A stretch of DNA of 64,000 nucleotides from Rhodoferax sp. (lineage in GTDB: Bacteria > Pseudomonadota > Gammaproteobacteria > Burkholderiales > Burkholderiaceae_C), in assembly GCF_023701345.1 (NCBI RefSeq), contig NZ_JAMPXE010000001.1, positions 18,871-82,870 of the forward strand, in the 5' to 3' direction. The number at the start of each line of letters is the position of its first letter. Position 1 is the first letter of the stretch. The notes beneath the pieces were generated by a model that saw only the letters and a program-made list of their open reading frames with translations, was not told the origin of the DNA and ran no database searches. Made by a program: the position numbers and the translations under genes. Of this stretch, positions 34,287 through 46,141 are shown piece by piece.

Positions 34287-35216
34287 TTACGCCCTGTCAG
34301 CCACCCGCTCACCCAGCAAGCCTGAGGGTCTTAGTGTGAGCACGATGATCAGTACCACAAACGCAAAAATATCCGAGTAGTGGCTGCCCAGCACACCCCC
34401 TGTGAGCATGCCGATGTAGCCTGCCCCCAGCGATTCGATCAGGCCCAGCAAAATGCCGCCCACCACGGCGCCGGCCAGGTTGCCAATGCCACCAAAAACG
34501 GCTGCGGTAAAAGCCTTGAGTCCTGGCAGGAAACCCATGGTGTGCTGCACCGTGCCGTAATTGGCCGCCCACATGATGCCGGCAATGGCCGCCAGCACGG
34601 CACCGATCACAAAAGTGGCCGAAATCACCAGGTCGGGCTTGACCCCCATGAGCGCCGCCACGCGGGGGTTTTCAGCGGTAGCCCGCATGGCGCGCCCCAA
34701 TTTGGTGTAATTGACGAGCCACATCAGGGTGGCAAGGGCACAGGCAGTGACCCCCAGAATCAGTACCTGCGTGACCGAAATCACCGCGCCACCAATCTCA
34801 TAGGGCGTGCCGCCGATCAAGTTCGGATACGGTTTGTAATTGGGCTTCCAGATGATCATGGCCATCGTTTGCAGAAAGATCGACATGCCGATGGCAGTGA
34901 TCAGCGGCGCCAGGCGCGGGCTGTTGCGCAGTGGTCGGTAAGCCACTTTTTCGATCGTGAAGTTGAGCGTGGCCGCCACGATGCAGGCAATGACCATCGC
35001 AATCAGCAGGATGATCCAGCCCGGTGCGCCGGGCATGGCCTCCTGCATCAAACCGATGATGGTCCAGCTGGTCAGCGCTCCCACCATGAGGACCTCGCCG
35101 TGGGCGAAGTTGATCAGGCCAATGATGCCGTACACCATGGTGTAGCCCAAGGCCACCAACGCATACATGCTGCCCAACACCAGACCATTGATGATCTGCT
35201 GGATCAAGGTTTCCAT
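34287..35216 (-). CDS. livH: Branched-chain amino acid ABC transporter permease LivH
   Basis: 309 residues starting METLIQQIINGLVLGSMYALVALGYTMVYGIIGLINFAHGEV, a canonical LivH N-terminus. The loop KLGRAMRATAENPRVAALMGV carries the EAA-like ATPase contact. It is the first gene of the operon. No periplasmic binding protein gene is found next to it or elsewhere in the window, so the receptor must be encoded elsewhere. The 210 bp upstream hold only a 12-bp palindrome of doubtful meaning. Confidence 0.92.
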   Translation of the reverse strand: METLIQQIINGLVLGSMYALVALGYTMVYGIIGLINFAHGEVLMVGALTSWTIIGLMQEAMPGAPGWIILLIAMVIACIVAATLNFTIEKVAYRPLRNSPRLAPLITAIGMSIFLQTMAMIIWKPNYKPYPNLIGGTPYEIGGAVISVTQVLILGVTACALATLMWLVNYTKLGRAMRATAENPRVAALMGVKPDLVISATFVIGAVLAAIAGIMWAANYGTVQHTMGFLPGLKAFTAAVFGGIGNLAGAVVGGILLGLIESLGAGYIGMLTGGVLGSHYSDIFAFVVLIIVLTLRPSGLLGERVADRA

Positions 35217-35428
35217 ACTTGTTTTTTCTCCGATTTTTGGCCGGTTGAGGTGTCAACAGGGTTGCTGACGCGTTATGCAGCCTTATGAGCCTTGCCGGTG
35301 TGTTGGCAGCAAGCTTCCAACGACGTGTTTGAGTGGCAGGATTGTAGCCATGAGACCTCCCCATAAAGGTGCAATTCAATCCGGGTAAACCCTTGCACTA
35401 TCGGCTTGCATGCAAGACCAATGCCAGC

Positions 35429-36718
35429 TTAGCGCGCTTGCCGATTGCGCTCTTCAAGGGCACGCAGTTTGTCGGCAATCTTGATCTCAAGCCCGCGCTG
35501 TACCGGCTTGTAAAAACCAGGCGCGGCCATGCCCTCAGGCAAATAACGCTCGCCCGCCGCAAAGGCATCGGCTTCATCGTGCGCGTAGCGGTAGCCTTTG
35601 CCATAGTCCAGTTCTTTCATCAACTTGGTGGGTGCATTGCGCAGGTGCATGGGCACTGGACGCGTGCCATCCTGCTTGACAAAAGCCTTGGCTTCATTGA
35701 ACGCCTTGTAGACAGCATTGGATTTGGGGGCCACCGCCAGGTAGATCACGCACTCTGCGAGAGCCAGTTCGCCCTCGGGCGTGCCCAGGCGCTCGTAGAC
35801 CTCGGCCGCATCGAGCGCCAGACGCAACGCACGCGGGTCGGCCAGACCAATGTCCTCGCTGGCCATGCGGATCAGGCGGCGCGCCAGGTAGCGCGGGTCG
35901 GCGCCGCCGTCGAGCATGCGCACCAGCCAATACAGTGCGGCATCGGGGTCGGAGCCGCGCACGCTTTTGTGCAAGGCCGAGATGGTGTCGTAAAACTGCT
36001 CGCCACCCTTGTCATAACGACGCATACGCTCACCCAGCACCTTGAGCAGCCACACGTCGGTGATCTCGGCACGCTTTTCCTGCGTGGCTGACACCGCCAG
36101 CGTTTCGAGCGTGTTGAGCAGCCGGCGCGCATCCCCATCGGCATAGGCCACCAGGCGGTCGATCGCCTTGGGTTCGATTTCCGGCACCACCTGCAGCGCC
36201 TGGGCCGAAGCCACAATTTGCTTCAGGTCCTCAGCCGTCAAAGGCTGCAACACGTAGACCGCCGCACGTGACAACAGGGCCGAGTTCACCTCAAACGACG
36301 GGTTCTCGGTGGTAGCCCCGATGAAGGTGAACAGGCCGCTTTCCACATGCGGCAAAAAAGCATCCTGTTGCCCCTTGTTGAAGCGGTGCACCTCGTCAAC
36401 AAACACCAGCGTGCGCCGTCCCTGTTGCTGTGCCAGTTGCGCTTTTTCGACCGCTTCCCGAATGTCCTTGACGCCGCCGAGCACCGCGCTGATGGTGATG
36501 AACTGTGCGTCAAACGCACTCGCCATGAGACGCGCGATGGTGGTTTTGCCGGTGCCCGGTGGCCCCCAGAAAATGCAGCTGTGCGGCTGGCCGGACTCGA
36601 ACGCCAGGCGCAAGGCCATGCCCTCGCCCAGCAAATGTTGCTGGCCCACAACTTCGCTGAGGGTTTTGGGGCGCAGGCGCTCGGCCAGAGGGGAAGGGTT
36701 GGACGCGGGATGGTTCAT
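35429..36718 (-). CDS. rarA: Replication-associated recombination protein A (clamp-loader-like AAA ATPase)
   Basis: 429 residues from the ATG at 36718 (MNHPASNPSPLAERLRPKTLSEVVGQQHLLG); the track's start adds 18 atypical residues. Walker A GPPGTGKTT, Walker B FVDEVHRFNKGQQDAFLPHVE, sensor 1 GATTENPSFEVN and the C-terminal tetramerisation domain (YDTISALHKSVRGSDPDAALYWL) are present. It acts at stalled replication forks. Divergent from the octahaem nitrite reductase gene. Confidence 0.94.
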   Translation of the reverse strand: MNHPASNPSPLAERLRPKTLSEVVGQQHLLGEGMALRLAFESGQPHSCIFWGPPGTGKTTIARLMASAFDAQFITISAVLGGVKDIREAVEKAQLAQQQGRRTLVFVDEVHRFNKGQQDAFLPHVESGLFTFIGATTENPSFEVNSALLSRAAVYVLQPLTAEDLKQIVASAQALQVVPEIEPKAIDRLVAYADGDARRLLNTLETLAVSATQEKRAEITDVWLLKVLGERMRRYDKGGEQFYDTISALHKSVRGSDPDAALYWLVRMLDGGADPRYLARRLIRMASEDIGLADPRALRLALDAAEVYERLGTPEGELALAECVIYLAVAPKSNAVYKAFNEAKAFVKQDGTRPVPMHLRNAPTKLMKELDYGKGYRYAHDEADAFAAGERYLPEGMAAPGFYKPVQRGLEIKIADKLRALEERNRQAR

Positions 36719-36779
36719 ACAACAATATTGTGACTGCGTCGACGTCTTGGAATAACTTCGGACAATTTCCAACGTCAGG

Positions 36780-36804
36780 TTGCGTTTTCATTGACTTAAC
36801 GCAA
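36780..36804. promoter_or_regulatory. Inverted repeat upstream of the octahaem nitrite reductase gene
   Basis: TTGCGTT-N11-AACGCAA, a perfect 7-bp inverted repeat, overlaps a TTGACT that could serve as a -35 element. It lies between the divergent rarA and nitrite reductase genes, about 125 bp before the latter's ATG. A regulator site is plausible but unproven. Confidence 0.3.
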
Positions 36805-36929
36805 AAAGTTGCAAGACTATATTTGCTTAAAAGGTCCTTTCTTTAAAAAATGCAGCGTCTGTCTTGACCTCAAGCGCGAACGCATTCGCACAAAGTCTGC
36901 AGACAACACAACTGACATACAGGTGATCC

Positions 36930-38663
36930 ATGAAAAAAGAATTGACAAAAATGGGCATCCGGGCCTGGGTGACCCTGGCAGCCACCTCGCTGCTGATGGC
37001 GTCTGCCGTGTTTGCCAAACAGCCCGACCCCGCCGTGGTCAAGCAGCAGGAGCAGCGCGCGCAAGCCACGATTGACCAAATCAAGGCGGCCATACCGACC
37101 CCGACGGCGGGCAAGTCACCCCCGACCGATGCGGCCACCTGTTATGCCTGCCACAAGGACATCAAGGAGTTTCACGCCAACAGCAAACACGCCAGCGTCA
37201 ACTGCGCCCAGTGCCACACCAAACCCGAAGAGCATCTGGCCAAGGACGGCAAAGCCGCCATTGGCACACGCACCGACCACGCGGCCTGTGGCAGTTGTCA
37301 CCAGGCGCAATACGACTCGTTCCTGGCGATCAATTACGAGTCCAAGGCCCGCGTCGAAAAAGGCACCTTTAAGGGCCGCTCCCCGCTGTTTGACAAGCTC
37401 ATGGCGCCCCATGGCTTCACCAAGGAGCATGCCGAGCCACGCAGCCACATTTTCATGCTGATGGACCAGTTGATCGTCGACCGGGGTTATGGCGGCCGCT
37501 TCCAGCTCAAGGACTGGACCTTCCTGAGCGACGGCAAAGGCGCTGAAACACAATTGTGGAGTGTGCTGCTGAAAGACGCCGAGCCCGGCACCAGCGACCA
37601 GAAGATCTTCCTGCCGCAAACCGCCGCGGCCTCCAACCCGGTCTGCCTGAACTGCAAAACGCAGGACCACATCCTGAAATGGAAATACATGGGCGACCCC
37701 GACCCCAAAGCACAATGGTCACGCACCTCCAAGGTGGTTGACTTTGTGCGTGACCTGAAGCACCCGATGAACTGCTACAGCTGCCATGACCCGCACTCCA
37801 CGGCACCCCGCGTGGTGCGTGACGCACTGATCGAGGCGGTGGTTGACCGCGGCATGGGGACCTACCCCAACAACAAGGCCAAGAGCGAAAAAATCACCAT
37901 GAAAAAAGTGAGCTTCCGCGACGGCTTCCGCTCCATCGGCATCCTGAGCAAGTCCGACTCCAACCTGATGTGCGCCCAGTGCCACGTGGAATACAACTGC
38001 AATCCCGGCTTTGACACCAGCACCGGCGAGTACAGCGTGACGATGGCCGACCGCCGCACCAACCATTTCTTCTGGTCCAACGTGTTCGACTACAAGGCTG
38101 CGGCCGAGAAAATCAAATTCAAGGACTTCAAGCATGCCACCACGGGCGCCCTGCTGTCCAAGCTGCAGCACCCCGAGAGCGAAACATTCTGGGGCAGCAA
38201 ACACGAAGGCGCCGGTGTCGAGTGCAAGGACTGCCACATGCCCAAGGTCATTGGTGATGGCAAGACCTACACCTCGCACCAGCAAAAGTCGCCGCGCTAC
38301 AACGTGACCGACACCTGCGTGCGTTGCCATGGCGAAATGACCAAGGAACAGGCGCTGTACCAGATCGATTCGATCCAGAACTACACCCGCGGCAAACTGG
38401 CCAAGGCCGAATACTGGCTGGCCCAGTTGATCGACACCTTTGCCAAGGCCAAGGCTGCCGGAGTGCCCGATGAAGCAATCAAAAAGGCGCAAGGCCACCA
38501 CGACCAGGCCCATATTTATTGGGAATGGTGGACGGCAGAAAACTCGGATGGTTTCCATAATCCCGGTGCTGCCCGCGAAACACTGACACGATCTGTCAAT
38601 GAATCGCAGGCCGGCATCAAGGTGCTCAACGATGCCATGCAGGCCGTGGTTGCAAAAAAGTAA
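36930..38663 (+). CDS. Octahaem cytochrome c nitrite reductase (ONR, TvNiR type)
   Basis: 577 residues with a Sec signal peptide (to about 29), so periplasmic. Eight haem motifs: CYACH 71, CAQCH 92, CGSCH 120, CLNCK 239, CYSCH 282, CAQCH 348, CKDCH 432, CVRCH 463. The fourth is CxxCK, giving lysine as the axial ligand of the catalytic haem, as in NrfA and ONR. CAQCHVEYNC places a Tyr (355) two residues before a Cys (357), the pair that is covalently linked in the Thioalkalivibrio enzyme, and KLQHPE supplies the active-site His (414). Expected reaction: six-electron reduction of nitrite to ammonium, possibly also hydroxylamine or sulfite. The downstream genes encode matching haem-lyase parts. 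Confidence 0.9.
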   Translation: MKKELTKMGIRAWVTLAATSLLMASAVFAKQPDPAVVKQQEQRAQATIDQIKAAIPTPTAGKSPPTDAATCYACHKDIKEFHANSKHASVNCAQCHTKPEEHLAKDGKAAIGTRTDHAACGSCHQAQYDSFLAINYESKARVEKGTFKGRSPLFDKLMAPHGFTKEHAEPRSHIFMLMDQLIVDRGYGGRFQLKDWTFLSDGKGAETQLWSVLLKDAEPGTSDQKIFLPQTAAASNPVCLNCKTQDHILKWKYMGDPDPKAQWSRTSKVVDFVRDLKHPMNCYSCHDPHSTAPRVVRDALIEAVVDRGMGTYPNNKAKSEKITMKKVSFRDGFRSIGILSKSDSNLMCAQCHVEYNCNPGFDTSTGEYSVTMADRRTNHFFWSNVFDYKAAAEKIKFKDFKHATTGALLSKLQHPESETFWGSKHEGAGVECKDCHMPKVIGDGKTYTSHQQKSPRYNVTDTCVRCHGEMTKEQALYQIDSIQNYTRGKLAKAEYWLAQLIDTFAKAKAAGVPDEAIKKAQGHHDQAHIYWEWWTAENSDGFHNPGAARETLTRSVNESQAGIKVLNDAMQAVVAKK

Positions 38664-38684
38664 ACACTAAACTTGAATGATCTT

Positions 38685-38714
38685 GGGGCGCGCTTCGGCG
38701 CGCCCCTGTTTTTT
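38685..38714 (+). terminator. Strong intrinsic terminator between ONR and nrfE-like genes
   Basis: GGGGCGCGC-TTCG-GCGCGCCCC, a 9-bp perfect stem with a stable TTCG loop, followed by TGTTTTTT. It lies 22 nt after the nitrite reductase stop and only 16 nt before the next start codon, so it probably lowers expression of the haem-lyase genes relative to the reductase. Confidence 0.88.
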
Positions 38715-38729
38715 GGAGCCTGACGCCTC

Positions 38730-40640
38730 ATGATCCCCGAACTTGGCCATGTTGCCCTCATTCTCGCCATGCAGTTGGCCCTGGTGCAAAGCCTGCTTTG
38801 CCTGGCCGGGGCAGCGCGCAACCGGGAGGGCTGGATGTGCATGGGCAAACGAGCTGCCAATGCGCAGATGCTCTTGGTGCTGGCCAGCTTTGCCGCACTG
38901 GCCTGGGCCTATTACGCCAATGATTTCAGCGTATTGAATGTGGCCGAGCATTCCTCACGCCAGTTGCCTATGCCTTACCGGCTGACCGCAACCTGGGGCT
39001 CCCACGAAGGTTCCATGATGCTGTGGATACTGATACTGTCCGGCTGGACCGTGGCACTCAACTTCAGTACCGGACAGCTGCCAGCCGCCCTGCAGGCGCG
39101 TGTGGTGGGCGTGATGGGGGGAGTCAGCGCCGCGCTTCTGGCTTTTGTGCTGTTCACCTCGAACCCATTTCTCCGGATCGATCCACCACCGCCTGACGGC
39201 ATGGACCTCAACCCCTTGTTGCAGGACCCCGGCATGATCATTCACCCGCCACTGCTCTACATGGGTTACGTGGGTTTCATTGTGGCCTTTGCCTTTGCCG
39301 TGGCGACAATGCTGGGCAACACAGCCAGCAACGACTGGGCGCGCTGGGCGCGGCCCTGGACGCAAGCTGCCTGGGCGTTTCTGACCCTGGGCATCACCGT
39401 GGGATCATGGTGGGCCTATTACGAACTGGGCTGGGGCGGCTGGTGGTTCTGGGACCCCACTGAAAACGCCTCGCTGCTGCCCTGGCTGGCGGGTACCGCG
39501 CTGATGCACGCGTTGGCGTTGACCGAAAAACGCGGCAGCCTGCATCTGTGGAGTGTTTTCCTTGCGATCACAGCATTTTCACTGTGCCTTGTCGGCACTT
39601 TTCTGGTGCGCTCGGGGGTGTTGTCCTCGGTCCATGCCTTTGCCCAGGACCCGGCGCGCGGTTTGTTCATTTTGCTGTTTCTCATTTTAGTGATTGGTGG
39701 CGCGCTGCTGCTGTTTGCACTGCGGGCTTCCAGGCTGGTGCGGGCCGCACCCGCGCCCCTGGTCTCACACGAAGTGCTGGTACTTTCAGGCAATGTGCTG
39801 CTGCTGGTGGCTGCAGCCACCGTGCTGCTTGGAACGCTTTATCCGCTGATACTGGATGCGCTGGAGCTGGGCAAAGTCTCGGTCGGACCGCCCTACTTCA
39901 ATGCGGTGTTCGTGCCCTTGATGGTTCCAGTGCTGCTGCTGGTCGGCCTGGGTATGCAGGCGGACGGGCACGACCCCAGCCTGCGCGCAATCGTCGCCAA
40001 GCTCAGGTGGCACGGACTGGCCGCCTTGATGCTGGGCGCCGCGTTGCCCTGGCTCTACCGTGAATTACGCTGGCCGGCAATGCTGGCCATCACCCTGGCC
40101 AGCTGGATAACGCTTGCCACCGTTCAGGGATTGATCGATCAGTTCAGGCGGCAAGCCAGGAAAACGCTGACGACCCTGGGCATGAGCGTGGCCCACATCG
40201 GCCTGGCGATCAGTGTCGTTGGCATTGGATTTGTCAGTTCCTATGCGTCCGAGCAGGATTTGGCCATGCGTCCCGGCGACACGGCCAGCCTGGCTGGCTA
40301 CACCCTGACCTTCCACGGCGTGACTGAACTTCCGGGGCCGAATTTCTCAGCCGTGGTCGCTGACCTGAGTCTCAGCCAGGGGGGGAAAATCATGGACCGG
40401 CTGAGCCCCGAAAAGCGGGTTTACCATGTCTCCAGAAAACAGATGTCCGAATCGGCGATTCGTTACGGCATCGGTGGCGACCTCTACGCCGCGCTGGGTG
40501 AGCCCCTGCAAAATGGCGCCTGGAGCGTGCGTCTGTACCACAAGCCCTTGGTGATCTGGATCTGGCTGGGCGCCCTGGTGATGGGCCTGGGGGCCGCCAT
40601 CTCCGCCATTGCCCGGCGTCGCATGAGGAGCACAACATGA
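38730..40640 (+). CDS. Cytochrome c haem lyase subunit, CcmF/NrfE family
   Basis: 636-residue polytopic membrane protein with about 14-15 helices. The tryptophan-rich haem-handling motif WGGWWFWDPTENASLLPWL sits near residue 235, and STGQLP..., TWGSHEGSMMLWIL and a periplasmic domain before the last helix (CAST-like 510-600) follow the CcmF pattern. NrfE-type paralogues serve CxxCK haem attachment, which fits the adjacent octahaem reductase. The start overlaps nothing; the terminator lies just upstream. It overlaps the TPR gene by ATGA. A general CcmF role cannot be excluded. Confidence 0.88.
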   Translation: MIPELGHVALILAMQLALVQSLLCLAGAARNREGWMCMGKRAANAQMLLVLASFAALAWAYYANDFSVLNVAEHSSRQLPMPYRLTATWGSHEGSMMLWILILSGWTVALNFSTGQLPAALQARVVGVMGGVSAALLAFVLFTSNPFLRIDPPPPDGMDLNPLLQDPGMIIHPPLLYMGYVGFIVAFAFAVATMLGNTASNDWARWARPWTQAAWAFLTLGITVGSWWAYYELGWGGWWFWDPTENASLLPWLAGTALMHALALTEKRGSLHLWSVFLAITAFSLCLVGTFLVRSGVLSSVHAFAQDPARGLFILLFLILVIGGALLLFALRASRLVRAAPAPLVSHEVLVLSGNVLLLVAAATVLLGTLYPLILDALELGKVSVGPPYFNAVFVPLMVPVLLLVGLGMQADGHDPSLRAIVAKLRWHGLAALMLGAALPWLYRELRWPAMLAITLASWITLATVQGLIDQFRRQARKTLTTLGMSVAHIGLAISVVGIGFVSSYASEQDLAMRPGDTASLAGYTLTFHGVTELPGPNFSAVVADLSLSQGGKIMDRLSPEKRVYHVSRKQMSESAIRYGIGGDLYAALGEPLQNGAWSVRLYHKPLVIWIWLGALVMGLGAAISAIARRRMRSTT

Positions 40641-41386
40641 ATTTCTGGTTCCTGGCCTGCGGGCTGGTCATCGTTGCACTGGTGTTTGTTTTGCTGCCGA
40701 TTCGCCGCCAGCAAGCCCAGTCACATTCAACGGCCCAGGCAGCGGCCACAACGCTCGATACCAGCGGCCATCGCCGGACCGCCGGACTGCTGGTATTTTT
40801 GCTGCCGCTGATCACTTTGGGGCTGTACCTGCACCTGGGTGCGCCATCGGTTCTGGGGGCGCAGCACATGCTGCAGGCGCGTGGCCAGCATGACGTCGAC
40901 AACATGATGGCAGCCATGGAGGCCAAGCTCAAGGCCAACCCCGACGATATCGAGGCCTTGTACGTGATGGGACGCTCCTACCTGGCCTTGCAACGCCATG
41001 CAGACGCCGAAACCACGCTGGCCAAGGCTGCCAGGCTGGCGCCGCAGGAGGCACGCATGCTGTCGCAATACGCGGAAGTGCTGGCCATTAACAACAACGG
41101 CAATTTGCAAGGCACAGCAAGGCCGCTGATCGAGCAGGCCCTGGAGCTGGACCCTGAAGACGAAAAAGCGCTGGAGCTGGCAGGTCTGGCCGCGTTCCAG
41201 CGCCAAGAGTGGGCACAGGCCGTGCACTTTTGGCGGCGCCTGCTCAAGCGACTCCCTGCCGACAGCGAATTTCACCAGGACATGAACCAGGCAATTCAGG
41301 AAGCTGAAGAAAAATCAGCACAAGCCTCTGGTTTGGGAGAGCGCGCCAAACTGCAGCCCGCCAGCAAGCAACAGACGCCCCATTAG
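40637..41386 (+). CDS. TPR protein of cytochrome c maturation, CcmI/NrfG-like
   Basis: 249 residues: helix 1 (about 4-20), a short loop, helix 2 (about 47-66), then tetratricopeptide repeats (DIEALYVMGRSYLALQRHADAETTLAKAARL and following; about 95-215). This is the CcmH N-terminal/CcmI arrangement that presents apocytochrome to the haem lyase. Together with the NrfE-like gene it resembles nrfEG, but no nrfF/ccmH-type CxxC thiol-reductase gene is present between them. It converges on lolA with 6 nt between stops. Confidence 0.85.
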   Translation: MNFWFLACGLVIVALVFVLLPIRRQQAQSHSTAQAAATTLDTSGHRRTAGLLVFLLPLITLGLYLHLGAPSVLGAQHMLQARGQHDVDNMMAAMEAKLKANPDDIEALYVMGRSYLALQRHADAETTLAKAARLAPQEARMLSQYAEVLAINNNGNLQGTARPLIEQALELDPEDEKALELAGLAAFQRQEWAQAVHFWRRLLKRLPADSEFHQDMNQAIQEAEEKSAQASGLGERAKLQPASKQQTPH

Positions 41387-41392
41387 CCAGCC

Positions 41393-42052
41393 TCACTGCC
41401 GGATCACATCCGCACCGGCCGGCGGCTTGAAGACAAAGGTCGTGGCTGCCAAGGCCGGGTTGAGTTGCATTTGCTTGAACGTCAATACCGAGCGCTGGCC
41501 AAAACTGTCCAGAATTTCCAGCACCGCCAGCGTGCTGGTGGCTGTAGCGGCATCCCCTGCGACCCTGAAACCCACCCGCACCGACTGCAACTGGCCGTCA
41601 GTTGATTTCGGTTTCGCCAACACCCACTGCAAACCGTCCTGGTCTGGCGCATCTGCCAGCACAAAATCTTCTTGCAAGGCCTGCACATCGGCCGCCGAGG
41701 CAATCAGGGCCGCAGGGGTTGTGCCCAGCACCGCAGCCTGCTTGCGTGCGGTGACCTGGTTCAGGTCAACATCGTGCAACCACAGCGTCTGACCATCAGC
41801 CACGATGGTTTGCACAAAGGGTTTGGCATAGTCAAAGCGGAACCGGTTGGGCCGGGAAAATTCAAACCGGCCGCTGGAAGTTTTGACCCGGGACACCTGC
41901 CCTTCGCGCGCTGGCGAGGTCACCACCTGGGTGAAATCTGCCTGGCCGGTTTTGACCGTCTGGACAAAAGTCTCCAGGCTTTTCAGGCCGCCGGCGCTGA
42001 CGCCGCCGATGGATGCAACTGCTAAAAATACCGTCAATAAAAATCGTTTCAA
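41393..42052 (-). CDS. lolA: Outer-membrane lipoprotein carrier protein LolA
   Basis: 219 residues if started at TTG 42052, giving (M)KRFLLTVFLAVASIGGVSAG, a clean signal peptide, with AAGG 6 nt upstream. The track's 257-aa version reads through a REP half element and is rejected. The mature part (SLETFVQTVKTGQADFTQVV, GRFEFSRPNRFRFDYAKPFVQTIVADGQTLWLHD, LDSFGQRSVLTFKQMQLNPAL) is typical LolA. It ferries lipoproteins across the periplasm from LolCDE to LolB. Downstream of ftsK, a common arrangement in Betaproteobacteria. Confidence 0.92.
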   Translation of the reverse strand: MKRFLLTVFLAVASIGGVSAGGLKSLETFVQTVKTGQADFTQVVTSPAREGQVSRVKTSSGRFEFSRPNRFRFDYAKPFVQTIVADGQTLWLHDVDLNQVTARKQAAVLGTTPAALIASAADVQALQEDFVLADAPDQDGLQWVLAKPKSTDGQLQSVRVGFRVAGDAATATSTLAVLEILDSFGQRSVLTFKQMQLNPALAATTFVFKPPAGADVIRQ

Positions 42053-42090
42053 AGCTGACCTTTTGCGTGTGGGTTGAATGAACACAAAGC

Positions 42091-42121
42091 CATGGATCGC
42101 CACGCTCCGCTCGCGATGACG
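42091..42121. repeat. GTCATTGCGAG-type REP, half element
   Basis: CATGGATCGCCACGCTCCGC followed by TCGCGATGACG matches the right arm of the elements at 9441-9521 and 59287-59358. It sits in the short gap between ftsK and lolA. Confidence 0.6.
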
Positions 42122-42134
42122 CTTCTGGCGCAGC

Positions 42135-45492
<3,358 letters not shown>

Positions 45493-45530
45493 ATCGCACC
45501 CCGCAGCCAGGGCTTATACCGAAGCCGGGC

Positions 45531-45536
45531 TATAAT
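45531..45536 (+). promoter_or_regulatory. -10 element of the rpmB-rpmG promoter
   Basis: A perfect TATAAT flanked by GCCGGGC on both sides, 122 bp before the rpmB ATG. No convincing -35 hexamer is visible at 16-18 bp. It implies a leader of about 110 nt before rpmB. Confidence 0.5.
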
Positions 45537-45657
45537 GCCGGGCTTTGCTGCTTGCCCCGTGAGGGATTGGCTGCAGACGGGTTACCGCCACCCTTTTCTT
45601 GGCGAGGTGAGGCCTCTGGCGTCAGTCAGGGCCGTTTAATAGTATCGGAGTGTCCAC

Positions 45658-45891
45658 ATGGCACGCGTATGTGAAGTCACGGGCAAAGGCCCGATGGTTG
45701 GGAACAATGTTTCCCACGCCAACAACAAAACCAAGCGCCGGTTCCTGCCGAACCTGCAATACCGCCGTTTCTGGGTGGAGTCTGAAAACCGCTGGGTGCG
45801 CCTGCGGATCTCGAACGCTGGTCTGCGTTTGATCGACAAAAACGGTATCGACGCTGTGCTCGCAGACCTGCGCGCACGTGGTCAGGCCTAA
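45658..45891 (+). CDS. rpmB: 50S ribosomal protein L28
   Basis: 77 residues, [34 protein letters not shown], a full-length L28 with the usual conserved N-terminal block. CGGAG lies upstream of the start. Followed 19 nt later by rpmG, the standard bacterial pair. Confidence 0.97.
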   Translation: MARVCEVTGKGPMVGNNVSHANNKTKRRFLPNLQYRRFWVESENRWVRLRISNAGLRLIDKNGIDAVLADLRARGQA

Positions 45892-45910
45892 ACCCACATA
45901 AGGAAACATC

Positions 45911-46081
45911 ATGGCTACCAAAGGCGGACGCGAAAAAATCAAGCTGGAATCGACAGCCGGCACCGGTCACTTCTACACGACCGACAAGAACAAGAAAACC
46001 ACTCCCGAGAAATTGCTGATCAAGAAATTTGATCCCAAAGCTCGCAAGCACGTGGATTACAAGGAAATGAAACTGAAGTAA
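45911..46081 (+). CDS. rpmG: 50S ribosomal protein L33
   Basis: 56 residues, [23 protein letters not shown] to YKEMKLK, absent from the ORF track because it is short. It is the cysteine-free L33 form that does not bind zinc. AAGGAAA precedes the ATG, and an intrinsic terminator follows. Confidence 0.97.
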   Translation: MATKGGREKIKLESTAGTGHFYTTDKNKKTTPEKLLIKKFDPKARKHVDYKEMKLK

Positions 46082-46100
46082 TTCGGTTTTCATCCCATAA

Positions 46101-46127
46101 AAGCCCGCAATGCGCGGGCTTTTTTTC
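46101..46127 (+). terminator. Rho-independent terminator after rpmG
   Basis: AAGCCCGC-AATGC-GCGGGCTT followed by a run of T, 19 nt after the rpmG stop. Its A-rich left side may also allow it to serve the convergent DUF3025 gene. Confidence 0.9.
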
Positions 46128-46141
46128 GTCTGCCGTTCAGA

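Noticed and set aside
35405-35416. CTTGCATGCAAG palindrome
   Set aside because: Only 12 bp, between rarA and livH, with no T-run and no second copy; too short to support a call.
36791-36804. FNR box upstream of the nitrite reductase (TTGACTTAACGCAA)
   Set aside because: Second half-site CGCAA is a poor match to ATCAA; kept only as a generic inverted repeat.
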